In this document: one piece after another, positions 42,569 through 51,149 of the stretch
How the letters are laid out: every line of letters begins with the position of its first letter
How positions within the stretch are numbered: the first letter of the stretch is position 1
NCBI RefSeq assembly: GCF_015291625.1
Contig: NZ_CP030047.1
Coordinates: forward strand, 9,170,501-9,234,500
DNA length: 64,000 nucleotides
Source: Bradyrhizobium sp. CCBAU 53421
GTDB lineage: Bacteria > Pseudomonadota > Alphaproteobacteria > Rhizobiales > Xanthobacteraceae
Reading direction: 5' to 3'
Notes under the pieces: generated by a model
Told to the model about the DNA's origin: nothing
Database searches by the model: none
What the model saw: only the letters and a program-made list of their open reading frames with translations
Program-made: the position numbers and the translations under genes

Positions 42569-42991
42569 TCAGCTTCGGCTCAGCAATTGCCAGGTCGATG
42601 TGGCGTGCGCGATCAGCTCGCCGGATGCGTTGGAAGCCTGCGATTGCAAGAAAAAGGTCTTGCGGCCTCGCTTGAGGAAGGTCGCGTGACAGGTGACGCG
42701 CCCTTCGCGGACCGCGGCAAGATACTGCACCTTCATCTCGAGCGTGGTGCCGGCACCCGCGACGTGGTTGACGAGATGCCCCATCGAGATGTCGAGCGCG
42801 GTCGCGAGAACGCCGCCATGCAAGCTGCCTTGCGGGTTGAACATCGGCCTCTCGACATCGAAGGAGACGATGCAGGCCTCGCCCTGGTAGGCAACCTCGA
42901 GGCCGAGGAAGCGTGACAGGAAGAACGATCCGAATTCCTGCCGCTCGTCCGCGACGGCGCGGCGCATCATCTGCTCGGCGATATCTCTCAT
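42569..42991 (-). CDS. PaaI-type hotdog-fold thioesterase
   Basis: 140 aa from the ATG at 42991 (a GTG just upstream is possible). Hotdog-fold thioesterase of the PaaI/YdiI group: FNPQGSLHGGVLATALDISM contains the HGG motif with the general acid/base region, followed by AGTTLEMKVQYLAAVREGRV and the final strand ELIAHATSTWQLLSR. It should hydrolyse an acyl-CoA thioester. It lies 19 bp after the CoA-transferase gene in the order HAD, CoA-transferase, thioesterase, so one operon acting on a CoA-activated acid is likely. Confidence 0.9.
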   Translation of the reverse strand: MRDIAEQMMRRAVADERQEFGSFFLSRFLGLEVAYQGEACIVSFDVERPMFNPQGSLHGGVLATALDISMGHLVNHVAGAGTTLEMKVQYLAAVREGRVTCHATFLKRGRKTFFLQSQASNASGELIAHATSTWQLLSRS

Positions 42992-43010
42992 GACGACACT
43001 CACTTGATGC

Positions 43011-44249
43011 TCACTTGGGCGATCGCATGAAGTTTCGCCCAAAGTCTCCGAACGCGCCTTCGAGGGCGAATCTCTCCAGCCGATCGTCTGTCCAGCCGCG
43101 CCATTCCGCAAGCACCTCGCGCGTGTGTTCGCCGAGCATCGGCGGCGGCGTGGAAGGTGCCGGCGGCTCGTCGCCGAATCGCGTCGGCCGGGCAATGAAC
43201 CTCACATCCCCCGCGGCGGGATGGCGCACGCTCTGCACCATGCCGCGCTGCGTGAGCTGCGGCGTCTCGCAGACCTCGCCGACCGACTTGATCGCGCCGC
43301 AGGGAATGCCGGCCGCGCCCAGCGCCTGCAGCCAATCGGCGCGGCTCCTGCCGGCGAAGATGGGAGCGAGGAGCGCGACGAGTTCGTTGCGGCTCGCCGC
43401 GCGCTTCGGGGCAGTTTCGAAACGCGCATCATCGCGCAGGTCCGGCCGGCCGATGACGTCGCAGAAGGCCGCCCAGAACTTGTCGTTCGCGACCCCGACA
43501 TTGATCCAGCCGTCACTGGCTTCGAACGGTTCGTACGGGCTGATGGTCGGATGGACGTTGCCGCGACGCCTCGGACTTTCTCCCGTGGCGAAGTACATGC
43601 CGGCGTTGAACGTCAGCAGCGATGCCATGGCGTCGAGCATGGAGACGTCGACCCGTCCGCCCTCGCCGGTGCGGCTCCTCCGCATCAAGGCGGCGAGCAC
43701 CGAATGCGACGCATACAGGCCGGTGGCGAGATCGGCGATCGAGGTACCGACCTTGGTCGGCGGCCCAATCGGATCGCCGGTGATGTCCATCACGCCGGAT
43801 TCGCCCTGCAAGATCAGATCGTAGCCGGGGCGCAAGGCGTCCGCACCGGTGCGGCCGAACCCCGAGATGCTGCACAGGATGATGTCGGCCTTGCGGGCCC
43901 GCAGCGCGTCGAAGCCGAGCCCCCATTTATCGAGCGTGCCCGGGCGGAAATTCTCGATCACGACGTCGGCCGCTGATGCAAGATCGAGCGCCGCGTCGCG
44001 CCCCGCCGGCGATTTCAGGTCGATGGCGCAACTGCGCTTGTTGCGGTTCACCGACAGGAAATACGCGCTCTCGCCGCCGACGAAGGGCGGCCCGTAGCGG
44101 CGGCTTTCGTCGCCCTGCCTGGGATCCTCGATCTTGACGATATCAGCGCCGAGATCGCCGAGCTGCATCGTGGCAAAGGGCCCGGAGACCACCCGGCAGA
44201 GGTCGAGGACCCTGATGCCCGACAGCGGCTCGCGATCAGACGATCGCAT
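43011..44249 (-). CDS. CaiB/BaiF family (class III) CoA-transferase
   Basis: 412-aa class III CoA-transferase, which moves CoA between a thioester and a free carboxylic acid through an aspartyl intermediate. Motifs are SGIRVLDLCRVVSGPFATMQ at the N-terminus, DLGADIVKIEDPRQGD, FRPGTLDKWGLG, and RPGYDLILQGESG with the likely catalytic Asp144. The C-terminal region has IPCGAIKSVGEVCETPQL and GEHTREVL. Its start overlaps the end of the HAD gene by 14 bp, and the thioesterase follows 19 bp later. The acid substrate is unknown; formyl-, succinyl- or oxalate-type donors are typical of the family. Confidence 0.93.
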   Translation of the reverse strand: MRSSDREPLSGIRVLDLCRVVSGPFATMQLGDLGADIVKIEDPRQGDESRRYGPPFVGGESAYFLSVNRNKRSCAIDLKSPAGRDAALDLASAADVVIENFRPGTLDKWGLGFDALRARKADIILCSISGFGRTGADALRPGYDLILQGESGVMDITGDPIGPPTKVGTSIADLATGLYASHSVLAALMRRSRTGEGGRVDVSMLDAMASLLTFNAGMYFATGESPRRRGNVHPTISPYEPFEASDGWINVGVANDKFWAAFCDVIGRPDLRDDARFETAPKRAASRNELVALLAPIFAGRSRADWLQALGAAGIPCGAIKSVGEVCETPQLTQRGMVQSVRHPAAGDVRFIARPTRFGDEPPAPSTPPPMLGEHTREVLAEWRGWTDDRLERFALEGAFGDFGRNFMRSPK

Positions 44250-44937
44250 CGGCGAGGTCCTTCATCGACGGCACCAGGATGTCGGGCTGGTGCGGCGTGA
44301 TGCCGAACGGACGGCTGCGCCGGTCGATGAAGGCCGTCCGCATGCCGGCGGACTTGGCACCGATGCAGTCGAAGGCGTGATTGGCCACGAACAGCACCTG
44401 ATCGGGCTTCACGCCCATGATCTCGGCCGCTTTCGTGTAGGTCGCGACATGCGGCTTGAACGAATTGGCTTCAGTCACCGAGATCACGCGATCGAACGGC
44501 ACCTTGTGGTACTGTTTCGCGGTCTCGAGCATGTCGGGATCGCCGTTCGAGAGAACGACGAGCTTGTATTTGGCTTGCAGCCGCGCCAGCGCCTCCGGCA
44601 CTTCCGGAAACGGGACCAGCTTCTCGATCTCGCCGACGAGGTAACGCACCTCGTCCATCGTGTAGTCGATCCTGGCGCGGTCCATCACGTGGGCTACCGC
44701 GCGATGCCCGATCTCCCGATAGGGCGTGTGCTCGCGATGCAGCAGCGCATCGATCATCGAGTTCTCGAAATGGGTGCGGCGCCACCATGTGACGAAGGAA
44801 TTCGGATCGCCCTTCCAGCCTTTCTTCTGAAGGAATGGCGTCGCGATCTTGGTCAGGCCGCCCTGCATGTCGACCACCGTGCCGTACTGGTCGAACATGC
44901 AGATCTTCACGTCACGCTTGATCGTCTCAAAGCTCAT
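44236..44937 (-). CDS. HAD family hydrolase, haloacid dehalogenase type II
   Basis: 233-aa haloacid-dehalogenase-like hydrolase of the L-2-haloacid dehalogenase type. The nucleophile is Asp16 in MFDQYGTVVD, the substrate/oxyanion Ser-Asn is in VVLSNGDPD, the conserved Lys is in ANSFKPH, and FVANHAFDCIGAKSAGMRTA gives the acidic and Asn/Asp motif. These enzymes convert 2-haloacids to 2-hydroxyacids; some paralogs act on other compounds. It is the first gene of the HAD/CoA-transferase/thioesterase set, divergent from the LysR gene, which suggests inducible breakdown of an organic acid (inference). Confidence 0.9.
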   Translation of the reverse strand: MSFETIKRDVKICMFDQYGTVVDMQGGLTKIATPFLQKKGWKGDPNSFVTWWRRTHFENSMIDALLHREHTPYREIGHRAVAHVMDRARIDYTMDEVRYLVGEIEKLVPFPEVPEALARLQAKYKLVVLSNGDPDMLETAKQYHKVPFDRVISVTEANSFKPHVATYTKAAEIMGVKPDQVLFVANHAFDCIGAKSAGMRTAFIDRRSRPFGITPHQPDILVPSMKDLADAIV

Positions 44938-45010
44938 TGCTGCCTCCTTGGTTCTGATCGACTGGATACGCGCCTTGCCGCCATAGATGAAATGGATTTG
45001 TCATCTCTCG

Positions 45011-45029
45011 TCATTCACGATATGAATGA
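45011..45029. promoter_or_regulatory. Candidate LysR box ATTC-N7-GAAT
   Basis: TCATTC and GAATGA are perfect inverted arms separated by 7 bases, the classical T-N11-A operator form. It lies in the divergent gap, 5 bp before the ATG at 45034. Another inverted pair, GATGA and TCATC, is at 44986-45005. Confidence 0.6.
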
Positions 45030-45033
45030 TGGG

Positions 45034-45936
45034 ATGAACCTCCGATCCATCGACCTCAATCTGCTCGTCGCGTTGGACGCACTGCTCACCGAACGCCATG
45101 TCACCAAGGCCGCCGACCGCGTCGGCCTCAGTCAACCGGCGATGAGCAATGCGCTCAACCGGCTGCGCGCCATGTTCGAGGACGAACTGCTGGTACGGAC
45201 GACGAGCGGCATGAAGCCGACGCCGCGCGCCACCGAGCTGGCGGAGCCGTTGCGCCAGGTGCTGCGCCAGGTCGAGCGGGTAATGGCGAGCGACGCCGGC
45301 TTCGATCCAGGCAAGACGGAACGCAGCTTCACGATCCGAATGTCGGACATTCTCGCCTGCCTGCTGCTGCCGCGACTCGCCGCGGCGCGGCCGCTGGAGG
45401 CGCGGATCTCCTACAACATCATCCATCTGCCGCCTGCGTTGACGATCGATGCGCTGGAACGGGACGAGATCGACGTCGCGGTCAGCATGGGGCTCGAGCA
45501 TTCCGCATCGATCCGTTCCGAGACGCTGCTGCGCGACCGCATGGTCTGCCTGATGCGCAGCGGTCACCCGATCAAGCGCGGACGGCTGACCTTCGAGCGC
45601 TTCATCGCGCAGGACCACATGAAGGTCTCGATGAGCCCGACCGATCTTCGTTTCGTCGACGACGTGCTCGCCGAACGCGGCCACCGACGACGCATCACGC
45701 TGAATGTGCCGCATTGGCTGGTCGTACCCCACGTTCTGAAGCAGACCGACCTTCTCGCCGTGATGCCGCGGCACCTCGCCGCCGTGCTGATGGACAACGG
45801 TTTGCGGATGGAGGAGCTGCCGTTCCAGTCCGCGCCGTTCGACTGGATGTTGTACTGGCATCGCAGATACGACCAGAGCAATGCGAACGGCTGGCTTCGC
45901 AACGGGATCAGGGCGGTCTGCTCCGATCTGGGCTAA
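45034..45936 (+). CDS. LysR family transcriptional regulator (NodD-like subgroup)
   Basis: 300 aa from the ATG at 45034; in-frame ATGs at 45022 and 44992 lie in or before the candidate operator and are less likely. The N-terminal helix-turn-helix is typical (MNLRSIDLNLLVALDALLTE, then AADRVGLSQPAMSNALNRLR). The effector domain follows (FTIRMSDILACLLLPRLAAA, DEIDVAVSMGLEHSASIRSE). It is divergent from the dehalogenase/CoA-transferase/thioesterase operon and separated from it by a classical LysR box, so it probably controls that operon and itself. Its TAA stop codon is the first codon-sized unit of the family B repeat that follows. Confidence 0.92.
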   Translation: MNLRSIDLNLLVALDALLTERHVTKAADRVGLSQPAMSNALNRLRAMFEDELLVRTTSGMKPTPRATELAEPLRQVLRQVERVMASDAGFDPGKTERSFTIRMSDILACLLLPRLAAARPLEARISYNIIHLPPALTIDALERDEIDVAVSMGLEHSASIRSETLLRDRMVCLMRSGHPIKRGRLTFERFIAQDHMKVSMSPTDLRFVDDVLAERGHRRRITLNVPHWLVVPHVLKQTDLLAVMPRHLAAVLMDNGLRMEELPFQSAPFDWMLYWHRRYDQSNANGWLRNGIRAVCSDLG

Positions 45937-46037
45937 AGCGCGATGAGATTGGGTTGAATCGTCATCGCGCTTTAGCTCCTCGTTTGAGCATGATCTATTC
46001 GGAAAACCGCTTCGCACTTTTCCGGATCATGCTTTAG
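45933..46037. repeat. Palindromic element family B (copy 2), supplies two stop codons
   Basis: A 105-bp element with perfect terminal inverted repeats CTAAAGC and GCTTTAG, nearly identical to 29406-29510. The LysR gene (+) ends at the TAA in its left terminus (45934-45936). The convergent MFS gene (-) ends at the TAA in its right terminus (46036-46034). Confidence 0.92.
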
Positions 46038-47443
46038 GCACCGATGTCCGCCGGCCTCCTCGCCATGGACCGCTCGCTTCCTGCCGCGGCATCCGCTATG
46101 GCCGACGCGTCCTCCAACGAGCGTCCCTTGGTTTCGAATCCGAACACCAGGAACACCACGGCCTGGAAGACGAGAATGCCAGCCAGCGTCGCCAGCACGC
46201 CGGTCAACCCCTGCCAGGCGAAGATCGCGACCACGACGTATTGCACCAGCGCGGTCGCGATGCGTCCGGACGTGGCGCAGATCGCCGTGCCGCGGAGCCG
46301 GTAGCGCGTCGGGAACAGTTCGGGGACGTGCATCGCGAATCCGGTCGCCAGCATGACGTAGATCGCGGTAACAAGAAGGAAGCCGACGCCGGCGAGCGCA
46401 ACACCGTCCGCCATATGGGGATAGGCGATGCCGAGTGCGGCAGCCGCGATCGACGAGCCGACGATCGAGAGCCTGCGCCCGAGCCGGTCCGCCAGCACGA
46501 GCCCGATCAACGACCCGACCGGACCGCCCAGCGCCATCACGGTGGTGTAACCAAGCGAGGACACCACGCTGTGGCCGCCCTTGACCATGAAGGTCGGCAG
46601 CCAGCCGATGAACCCGTAGAGGCTGAAGCCGACGACGATGTGCAGCAGGCTGCCGAGCAGCGTGCGCGCGAGATACGGCGGCTGGAACAGGCGCCAGACC
46701 GCACCGGGCGGTTCCTGCGCCGGCGCGCCGACAGCGACGGGAGCCAGCGTTGCCTTGCGCGCGGCCTCCGCTTCGATTGCCGACAGAATTGTCTCGGCCT
46801 CGTCGGCGCGTCCGTTGGCGGCAAGCCAGCGCGGCGATTCCGGCATCGACTTGCGCAGGATCCAGACGATCATCGCCAAGATGCCGACGAGGGCGAACAT
46901 GTAGCGCCAGCCAAGCGTCGGGATCACCCACAGGCCGATCATGGACGACGCGAACAGCGAGAAGTTGGTGATCACGGCGAGCAACCCGATCCAGCGACCG
47001 CGCGAGGCGGCCGGCACGAACTCCGTCAAGGTCGCGTAACCCACCACGATCTCCGCGCCGAGGCCGATGCCGATGATGAAGCGCAACCCGATCAGGACGG
47101 TCATGCTGGGCGCGAAGGCCGCAGCGATCGATGCGAGGCCGAAGATCGCGAGGTTCATCTGATAGGTGAAGCGGCGGCCGAAGCGGTCGCCGAGAATCCC
47201 GGAGAACCAGGCACCGATGGTCATTCCGACAAAGGTCGCGGAGACGAAGGCGGCGTTGAGCTCGAGTGTCGACCAGCCTTCCTTGAGCACCGCGCCGAGC
47301 ACGCCGCCGGCCAGATAGATATCGAATGCGTCGAGGAACATGCCGGCGCCGATCAGGGCCAGGATACGCCAGTGGAATCCGCAGATCGGCAGCCTGTCGA
47401 GGCGCGCGCCCGCATTGATGTCGATGTCGGCGGATCGCGCCAT
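46034..47443 (-). CDS. MFS transporter, sugar/aromatic-acid type
   Basis: 469 aa from the ATG at 47443, preceded by GGGAGG (the open frame extends to 47734 but has no ribosome site). Twelve predicted helices. Motifs are GDRFGRRFTYQ after helix 2, MPESPRWLAANGRADEAETI in the central loop, ADRLGRRLSIVG as the repeat motif, and VPELFPTRYRLRGTAICATS, typical of the sugar-porter/aromatic-acid group. The helix-1 region FLDAFDIYLAGGVLG has the Asp typical of that group. Substrate unknown; an organic acid handled by the neighbouring operon is possible. Its stop lies in the family B repeat. Confidence 0.92.
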   Translation of the reverse strand: MARSADIDINAGARLDRLPICGFHWRILALIGAGMFLDAFDIYLAGGVLGAVLKEGWSTLELNAAFVSATFVGMTIGAWFSGILGDRFGRRFTYQMNLAIFGLASIAAAFAPSMTVLIGLRFIIGIGLGAEIVVGYATLTEFVPAASRGRWIGLLAVITNFSLFASSMIGLWVIPTLGWRYMFALVGILAMIVWILRKSMPESPRWLAANGRADEAETILSAIEAEAARKATLAPVAVGAPAQEPPGAVWRLFQPPYLARTLLGSLLHIVVGFSLYGFIGWLPTFMVKGGHSVVSSLGYTTVMALGGPVGSLIGLVLADRLGRRLSIVGSSIAAAALGIAYPHMADGVALAGVGFLLVTAIYVMLATGFAMHVPELFPTRYRLRGTAICATSGRIATALVQYVVVAIFAWQGLTGVLATLAGILVFQAVVFLVFGFETKGRSLEDASAIADAAAGSERSMARRPADIGA

Positions 47444-47799
47444 TCCAAACCTCCCTGCCCGGCCTCGTGCGAGCCGGATGTTCCGATCATCGATTGATGA
47501 TGCGCAGGGGGTCGTCGTCCAATTCAAATCGAAAATTCGACTATTCGGCGCAGTGATGAAGCTGACGACAAACCGACGCGCGGCACTCTCGCTTTTCGAG
47601 TTGCTTGCCTTTGGCGCGAACCTCGATCGCCACGATCGCGTTCCATCCTGACACCAAGCTGACTTGCGTACGCCGTCGTTAACGATCCCGCCGTTGCCCG
47701 ACGCCGAAATCACGGTGCCGGCACAAACATTCACAACCAGTTCATGTCGGCGCCACTATTCGACTCCAACGCTGGGGGAAGAAGATTGGAGTATGTGCC
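47444..47799. other. Divergent intergenic region without recognised gene
   Basis: About 356 bp between the MFS start and the YXWGXW gene. It includes a relatively AT-rich patch, AATTCAAATCGAAAATTCGA, near 47521. Promoters for both divergent genes are expected here; no operator was recognised. Confidence 0.4.
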
Positions 47800-49158
47800 A
47801 TGCGCCGCATTGCCGGACTGCCTTTCGCCGTAGCTCTCAGCCTCTGCTGTCTCTCTCCACCTGCGCCAGCGCGCGCGCAGCTCGCCATCGGCATCGGCAT
47901 CAGCGTCGATGCAGCGCCACCACCATTGCCTGTCTACGAGCAGCCGCCGATCCCAGGCGACGGCTACATCTGGACTCCCGGCTATTGGGCGTGGAGCGAC
48001 GATACCGGTTACTACTGGGTTCCCGGCACATGGGTGCTTCCGCCCGCGCCTGAACTGCTGTGGACACCCGGCTACTGGGGCTGGAACGATGGCGCCTACG
48101 GGTTCCACGCCGGCTATTGGGGAGCGACCGTGGGCTTCTACGGCGGCATCTCTTACGGCTTCGGCTACACCGGCGTCGGCTATGAGGGCGGCTACTGGCG
48201 CGGCGGCAACTTCTTCTACAACAGTTCCGTCAACAACATCTCGAATGTCTCGGTCACCAACGTCTACAACAAGACCGTGATCAACAACACGACCAACGTC
48301 AGCTACAACGGCGGCACTGGCGGCACCACTGTGCGGCCGACGCCGCAGCAGCTCGCTGCCGCGAACGGGCACCACGTGGCCGCGACCGCCGAGCAGACGC
48401 GGCACGCGGAAGCGGCGATGAAGGATCCGGCGCTGACGCTCGCCAACAACCACGGTCATCCGGCGGTCGCCGCCACCGCGCATGCAGCACGGTTCAGCGG
48501 CGCGGGCGTGATCGCCGCGCACCCGGGCAAGCCGATCGCGGCGCCGCCGCCTCATCATACGCAATCCGCGACCGGCCATGCTCCACAGACGGAAAGCGCC
48601 GTGCCGCCAGGACACGCGCTGCCGAGCGGAAACGCTCTGCCGCCAACACATGCATCGCCGACCGGGCACACCCTACCGTCCGGAAACGCGCTGCCGCCGG
48701 CACAGACAACGACGACAGGACACGCCCTGCCCACCGGAAACGCGCTACCGCCAGCACAGACAACGACAACAGGACACGCCCTGCCCACCGGAAATGCGCT
48801 ACCGCCGGCCCACGCGACGACAAAGGGACACGCCTTGCCTGCGGCAAGCGCTTCGCCGGCTGCACACGCACCGCCGGCGGGACACGCTCCGCCTGTCGCC
48901 GTCAACCATCCCGCGCCGGCGCCGCACGCCGCAGCGCCAGCCGTGCATGCGCCGAGACCGCAGATCGTACAGCACGCACCACCTGCGCCACGCCCGGCCG
49001 CGCATCCGCCGGCGCCGCGCGTCGCGCAAGCGGCTGTGCATCGTGCTCCACCGCCGCCCCGGCCGGCGCCACACGTGTCACGGCCGGCACCCCGGCCGCA
49101 TCCTGCACCGCGGCCGCAGCATCCCGCGGCGAGGCCAGCGCCACACAGGCACGCGTGA
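47800..49158 (+). CDS. Secreted YXWGXW-repeat protein with Ala/Pro/His-rich tail
   Basis: 452-aa exported protein. Residues 1-27 form a signal peptide (FAVALSLCCLSPPAPARAQ). A Tyr/Trp/Gly-rich domain follows, with YXWGXW-type motifs (YIWTPGYWAWSDDTGYYWVP, LLWTPGYWGWNDG, AGYWGATVGFYGG). Next comes an Asn-rich part (FYNSSVNNISNVSVTNVYNK). From about residue 240 the chain is low complexity, made of Pro, Ala, His, Thr and Gly, including four to five 18-residue units of the type GHALPTGNALPPAQTTTT encoded by 54-bp tandem repeats, and ends in a His/Arg/Pro tail (RPHPAPRPQHPAARPAPHRH). It is probably associated with the cell surface or periplasm; function unknown. Confidence 0.88.
   Translation: MRRIAGLPFAVALSLCCLSPPAPARAQLAIGIGISVDAAPPPLPVYEQPPIPGDGYIWTPGYWAWSDDTGYYWVPGTWVLPPAPELLWTPGYWGWNDGAYGFHAGYWGATVGFYGGISYGFGYTGVGYEGGYWRGGNFFYNSSVNNISNVSVTNVYNKTVINNTTNVSYNGGTGGTTVRPTPQQLAAANGHHVAATAEQTRHAEAAMKDPALTLANNHGHPAVAATAHAARFSGAGVIAAHPGKPIAAPPPHHTQSATGHAPQTESAVPPGHALPSGNALPPTHASPTGHTLPSGNALPPAQTTTTGHALPTGNALPPAQTTTTGHALPTGNALPPAHATTKGHALPAASASPAAHAPPAGHAPPVAVNHPAPAPHAAAPAVHAPRPQIVQHAPPAPRPAAHPPAPRVAQAAVHRAPPPPRPAPHVSRPAPRPHPAPRPQHPAARPAPHRHA
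48610..48880 (+). repeat. 54-bp tandem repeats inside YXWGXW gene
   Basis: Units start at 48610, 48664, 48718, 48772 and 48826, with an exact 54-bp (18-codon) period. The 48718 and 48772 units are almost identical over GGACACGCCCTGCCCACCGG; the first and last are more diverged. The period keeps the reading frame. Confidence 0.9.
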
Positions 49159-49257
49159 TCCGGCCTATCGGCGTGCCCGCAACGGCACGCCGATTTTACA
49201 TGGGAGCCCATCGCGCGCAGAACGGCGCGCGGGATTTCAGGCGCGCAAGGCGTACCG

Positions 49258-50520
49258 TCAGGCCAGCGCATCGGCCGCATCCGCAATCGCGGCATAAATC
49301 TCCACGAGATCGGCCTCCGTGACGCAATAGGGCGGCATCACGTAGATCGTGTTGCCGAGCGGGCGCAGCAGCAGGTTTCGGCTTGCGAAGAAGGCCTGAA
49401 GCCTGGGGCCGATGCCGGCGAGATAGCCGGCGTCGCTTGCCTTCAGGTCAAGTGCGGTGATGGTCCCGGTGCGGCGGACGTTTTCGAACCGCGCATCGGT
49501 GCGGAACGGCGCGAGCAGGCGTTCCTGCATCGCGGCGAGCAAGGTGACGCGACCGCCGGCGCCGTGTTGCCAGAGCTCGAGGTTCGCTTTTGCCGCGGCG
49601 CAGGCGACCGGATTCGCCGTGTAGGAACTGGAATGGAAGAAGGTTCGCGAACGATCGCTGGAGTAGTGCGCATCGTAGATCTCGGCGCGGCAGAGCGTGA
49701 CTGCGAGCGGCAGCGATCCGCCCGTGAGACCCTTGGAATAGCAGGCGATGTCGGGCCTGACGTCCGCCTGCTCGCACGCGAACAAGGTGCCGGTGCGGCC
49801 CCAGCCGGTCATCACCTCATCGGCAATGAACAGCACATCATGGGCTTCGCAGATGCGCTTCATTTCCTTCAGCACGGAAGGCGGATACATCAGCATCCCG
49901 CCCGCGCCCAGGATCAGCGGCTCGACAATGAACGCGGCCGCGCTTTCCGCCTTGCACGCGGCCTCGAGCTCATCGAGCGTCGCCTGCTCGTGGCCGAGAG
50001 CAGGAAACGGAATTGACGCGACGTCGAACAGCAGCGGCTCGTAAGCCTTGTTGAAGACGCCGCGCGCGCCGACCGACATCGTCCCCACGGTGTCGCCGTG
50101 GTAGGAGTGCTGCATCACGATGATCCGCGTGCGCGGCACGCCGATATTGTGCCAGTAGCCGAGCGCCATCTTCAGCGCGACTTCCACGCTGGTCGAGCCG
50201 GAGTCGGAGAAGAACACATACTCCAGGCCAGGCGGCGCCAGCTTCAGGAGTTGTGCGGCAACCGCTTCGGCCGGATCGTGAGTGTGGCCGGCAAAGATGA
50301 TCTGATTGAGCTGCTCGGCCTGGTTCTGGATCGCGCGCACGATATGCGGATGGCAATGGCCATGGGTCACGACCCACCAGGATGCGATCGCATCGATAAT
50401 GCGGCGGTCATCGGCGGTGTAGAGATAGGCCCCCTCCCCGCGCACGATCCTCGTCATCTGACCGTGCAGCGCGTGCTGGGTGAACGGGTGCCAGATCGGC
50501 GATCTCTGAGCTGATATCAT
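49258..50520 (-). CDS. bioA: Adenosylmethionine--8-amino-7-oxononanoate transaminase
   Basis: 420 aa from the ATG at 50520, which overlaps the bioD stop by 4 bp. PLP-dependent class III aminotransferase that converts 8-amino-7-oxononanoate to 7,8-diaminononanoate with S-adenosylmethionine as amino donor. Motifs are [57 protein letters not shown] with the PLP-binding Asp, and [13 protein letters not shown] with Lys263. It is the last gene of bioBFDA and is transcribed from the BioR-controlled promoter upstream of bioB. Confidence 0.96.
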   Translation of the reverse strand: MISAQRSPIWHPFTQHALHGQMTRIVRGEGAYLYTADDRRIIDAIASWWVVTHGHCHPHIVRAIQNQAEQLNQIIFAGHTHDPAEAVAAQLLKLAPPGLEYVFFSDSGSTSVEVALKMALGYWHNIGVPRTRIIVMQHSYHGDTVGTMSVGARGVFNKAYEPLLFDVASIPFPALGHEQATLDELEAACKAESAAAFIVEPLILGAGGMLMYPPSVLKEMKRICEAHDVLFIADEVMTGWGRTGTLFACEQADVRPDIACYSKGLTGGSLPLAVTLCRAEIYDAHYSSDRSRTFFHSSSYTANPVACAAAKANLELWQHGAGGRVTLLAAMQERLLAPFRTDARFENVRRTGTITALDLKASDAGYLAGIGPRLQAFFASRNLLLRPLGNTIYVMPPYCVTEADLVEIYAAIADAADALA

Positions 50521-51149
50521 GCGTTGAAATCGTCGCGGCGGAATGAGGCGTTGAAAGCTGCCTGCAACGTGTCTGCCGCGAGCGGCGACAGCCAGGGCAA
50601 CCGGCCGAGCCGGCGCACTTGCCCGATCTCGCAGATGGCGCGCTCGCTCTCGGGATTGCTTTCGCCGATGAAGGCGATCCCGAGAATATCGATGTTGCGC
50701 TTGCGCAGTGCCTCGACCGACAGCAGCGAATGATTGATGGTGCCGAGCGCCGTGCGGGCGCACAGCACGACCGGAAGCCGCCAGCGCTCGAACATGTCGA
50801 TATAGAGCGTGTCGTCATTCAGCGGCACCATCAGCCCGCCGGCGCCCTCAATCACCAGCGGCCGATCCGGCGTGTCGGGCAGGTTGAGCGCGGCAGGATC
50901 GATGCGCACGCCGTCGATCGCGGCGGACTGATGCGGCGAAGCCGGCGTGCGATGCCGGTAGCGCTCCGGCACGATGCGATCGGCCGCAAGGCCCGCAAGC
51001 CGCGCCACCAGCTGCGCGTCGGTCTCCTCCTCGAGGCCGGACTGAACCGGCTTCCAGTAGTCCGCGCCGAGGAAACCGGCAAGGCCCGCGGAGAAGATCG
51101 TCTTGCCAATCCCGGTATCGGTGCCGGTCACCACGATCCGGCTGCTCAT
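50517..51149 (-). CDS. bioD: Dethiobiotin synthase
   Basis: 210 aa from the ATG at 51149, overlapping the bioF stop by 4 bp. ATP-dependent carboxylase that closes the ureido ring of dethiobiotin. P-loop GTDTGIGKT at 9-17, the substrate-site Lys in [28 protein letters not shown], and [19 protein letters not shown] are all family hallmarks. Both ends overlap neighbouring bio genes, indicating translational coupling. Confidence 0.96.
   Translation of the reverse strand: MSSRIVVTGTDTGIGKTIFSAGLAGFLGADYWKPVQSGLEEETDAQLVARLAGLAADRIVPERYRHRTPASPHQSAAIDGVRIDPAALNLPDTPDRPLVIEGAGGLMVPLNDDTLYIDMFERWRLPVVLCARTALGTINHSLLSVEALRKRNIDILGIAFIGESNPESERAICEIGQVRRLGRLPWLSPLAADTLQAAFNASFRRDDFNA

Noticed and set aside
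48610..48880. Tandem repeats considered as a CRISPR array
   Set aside because: Units are contiguous 54-bp in-frame codon repeats with no spacers, inside a coding sequence; no cas genes are nearby.
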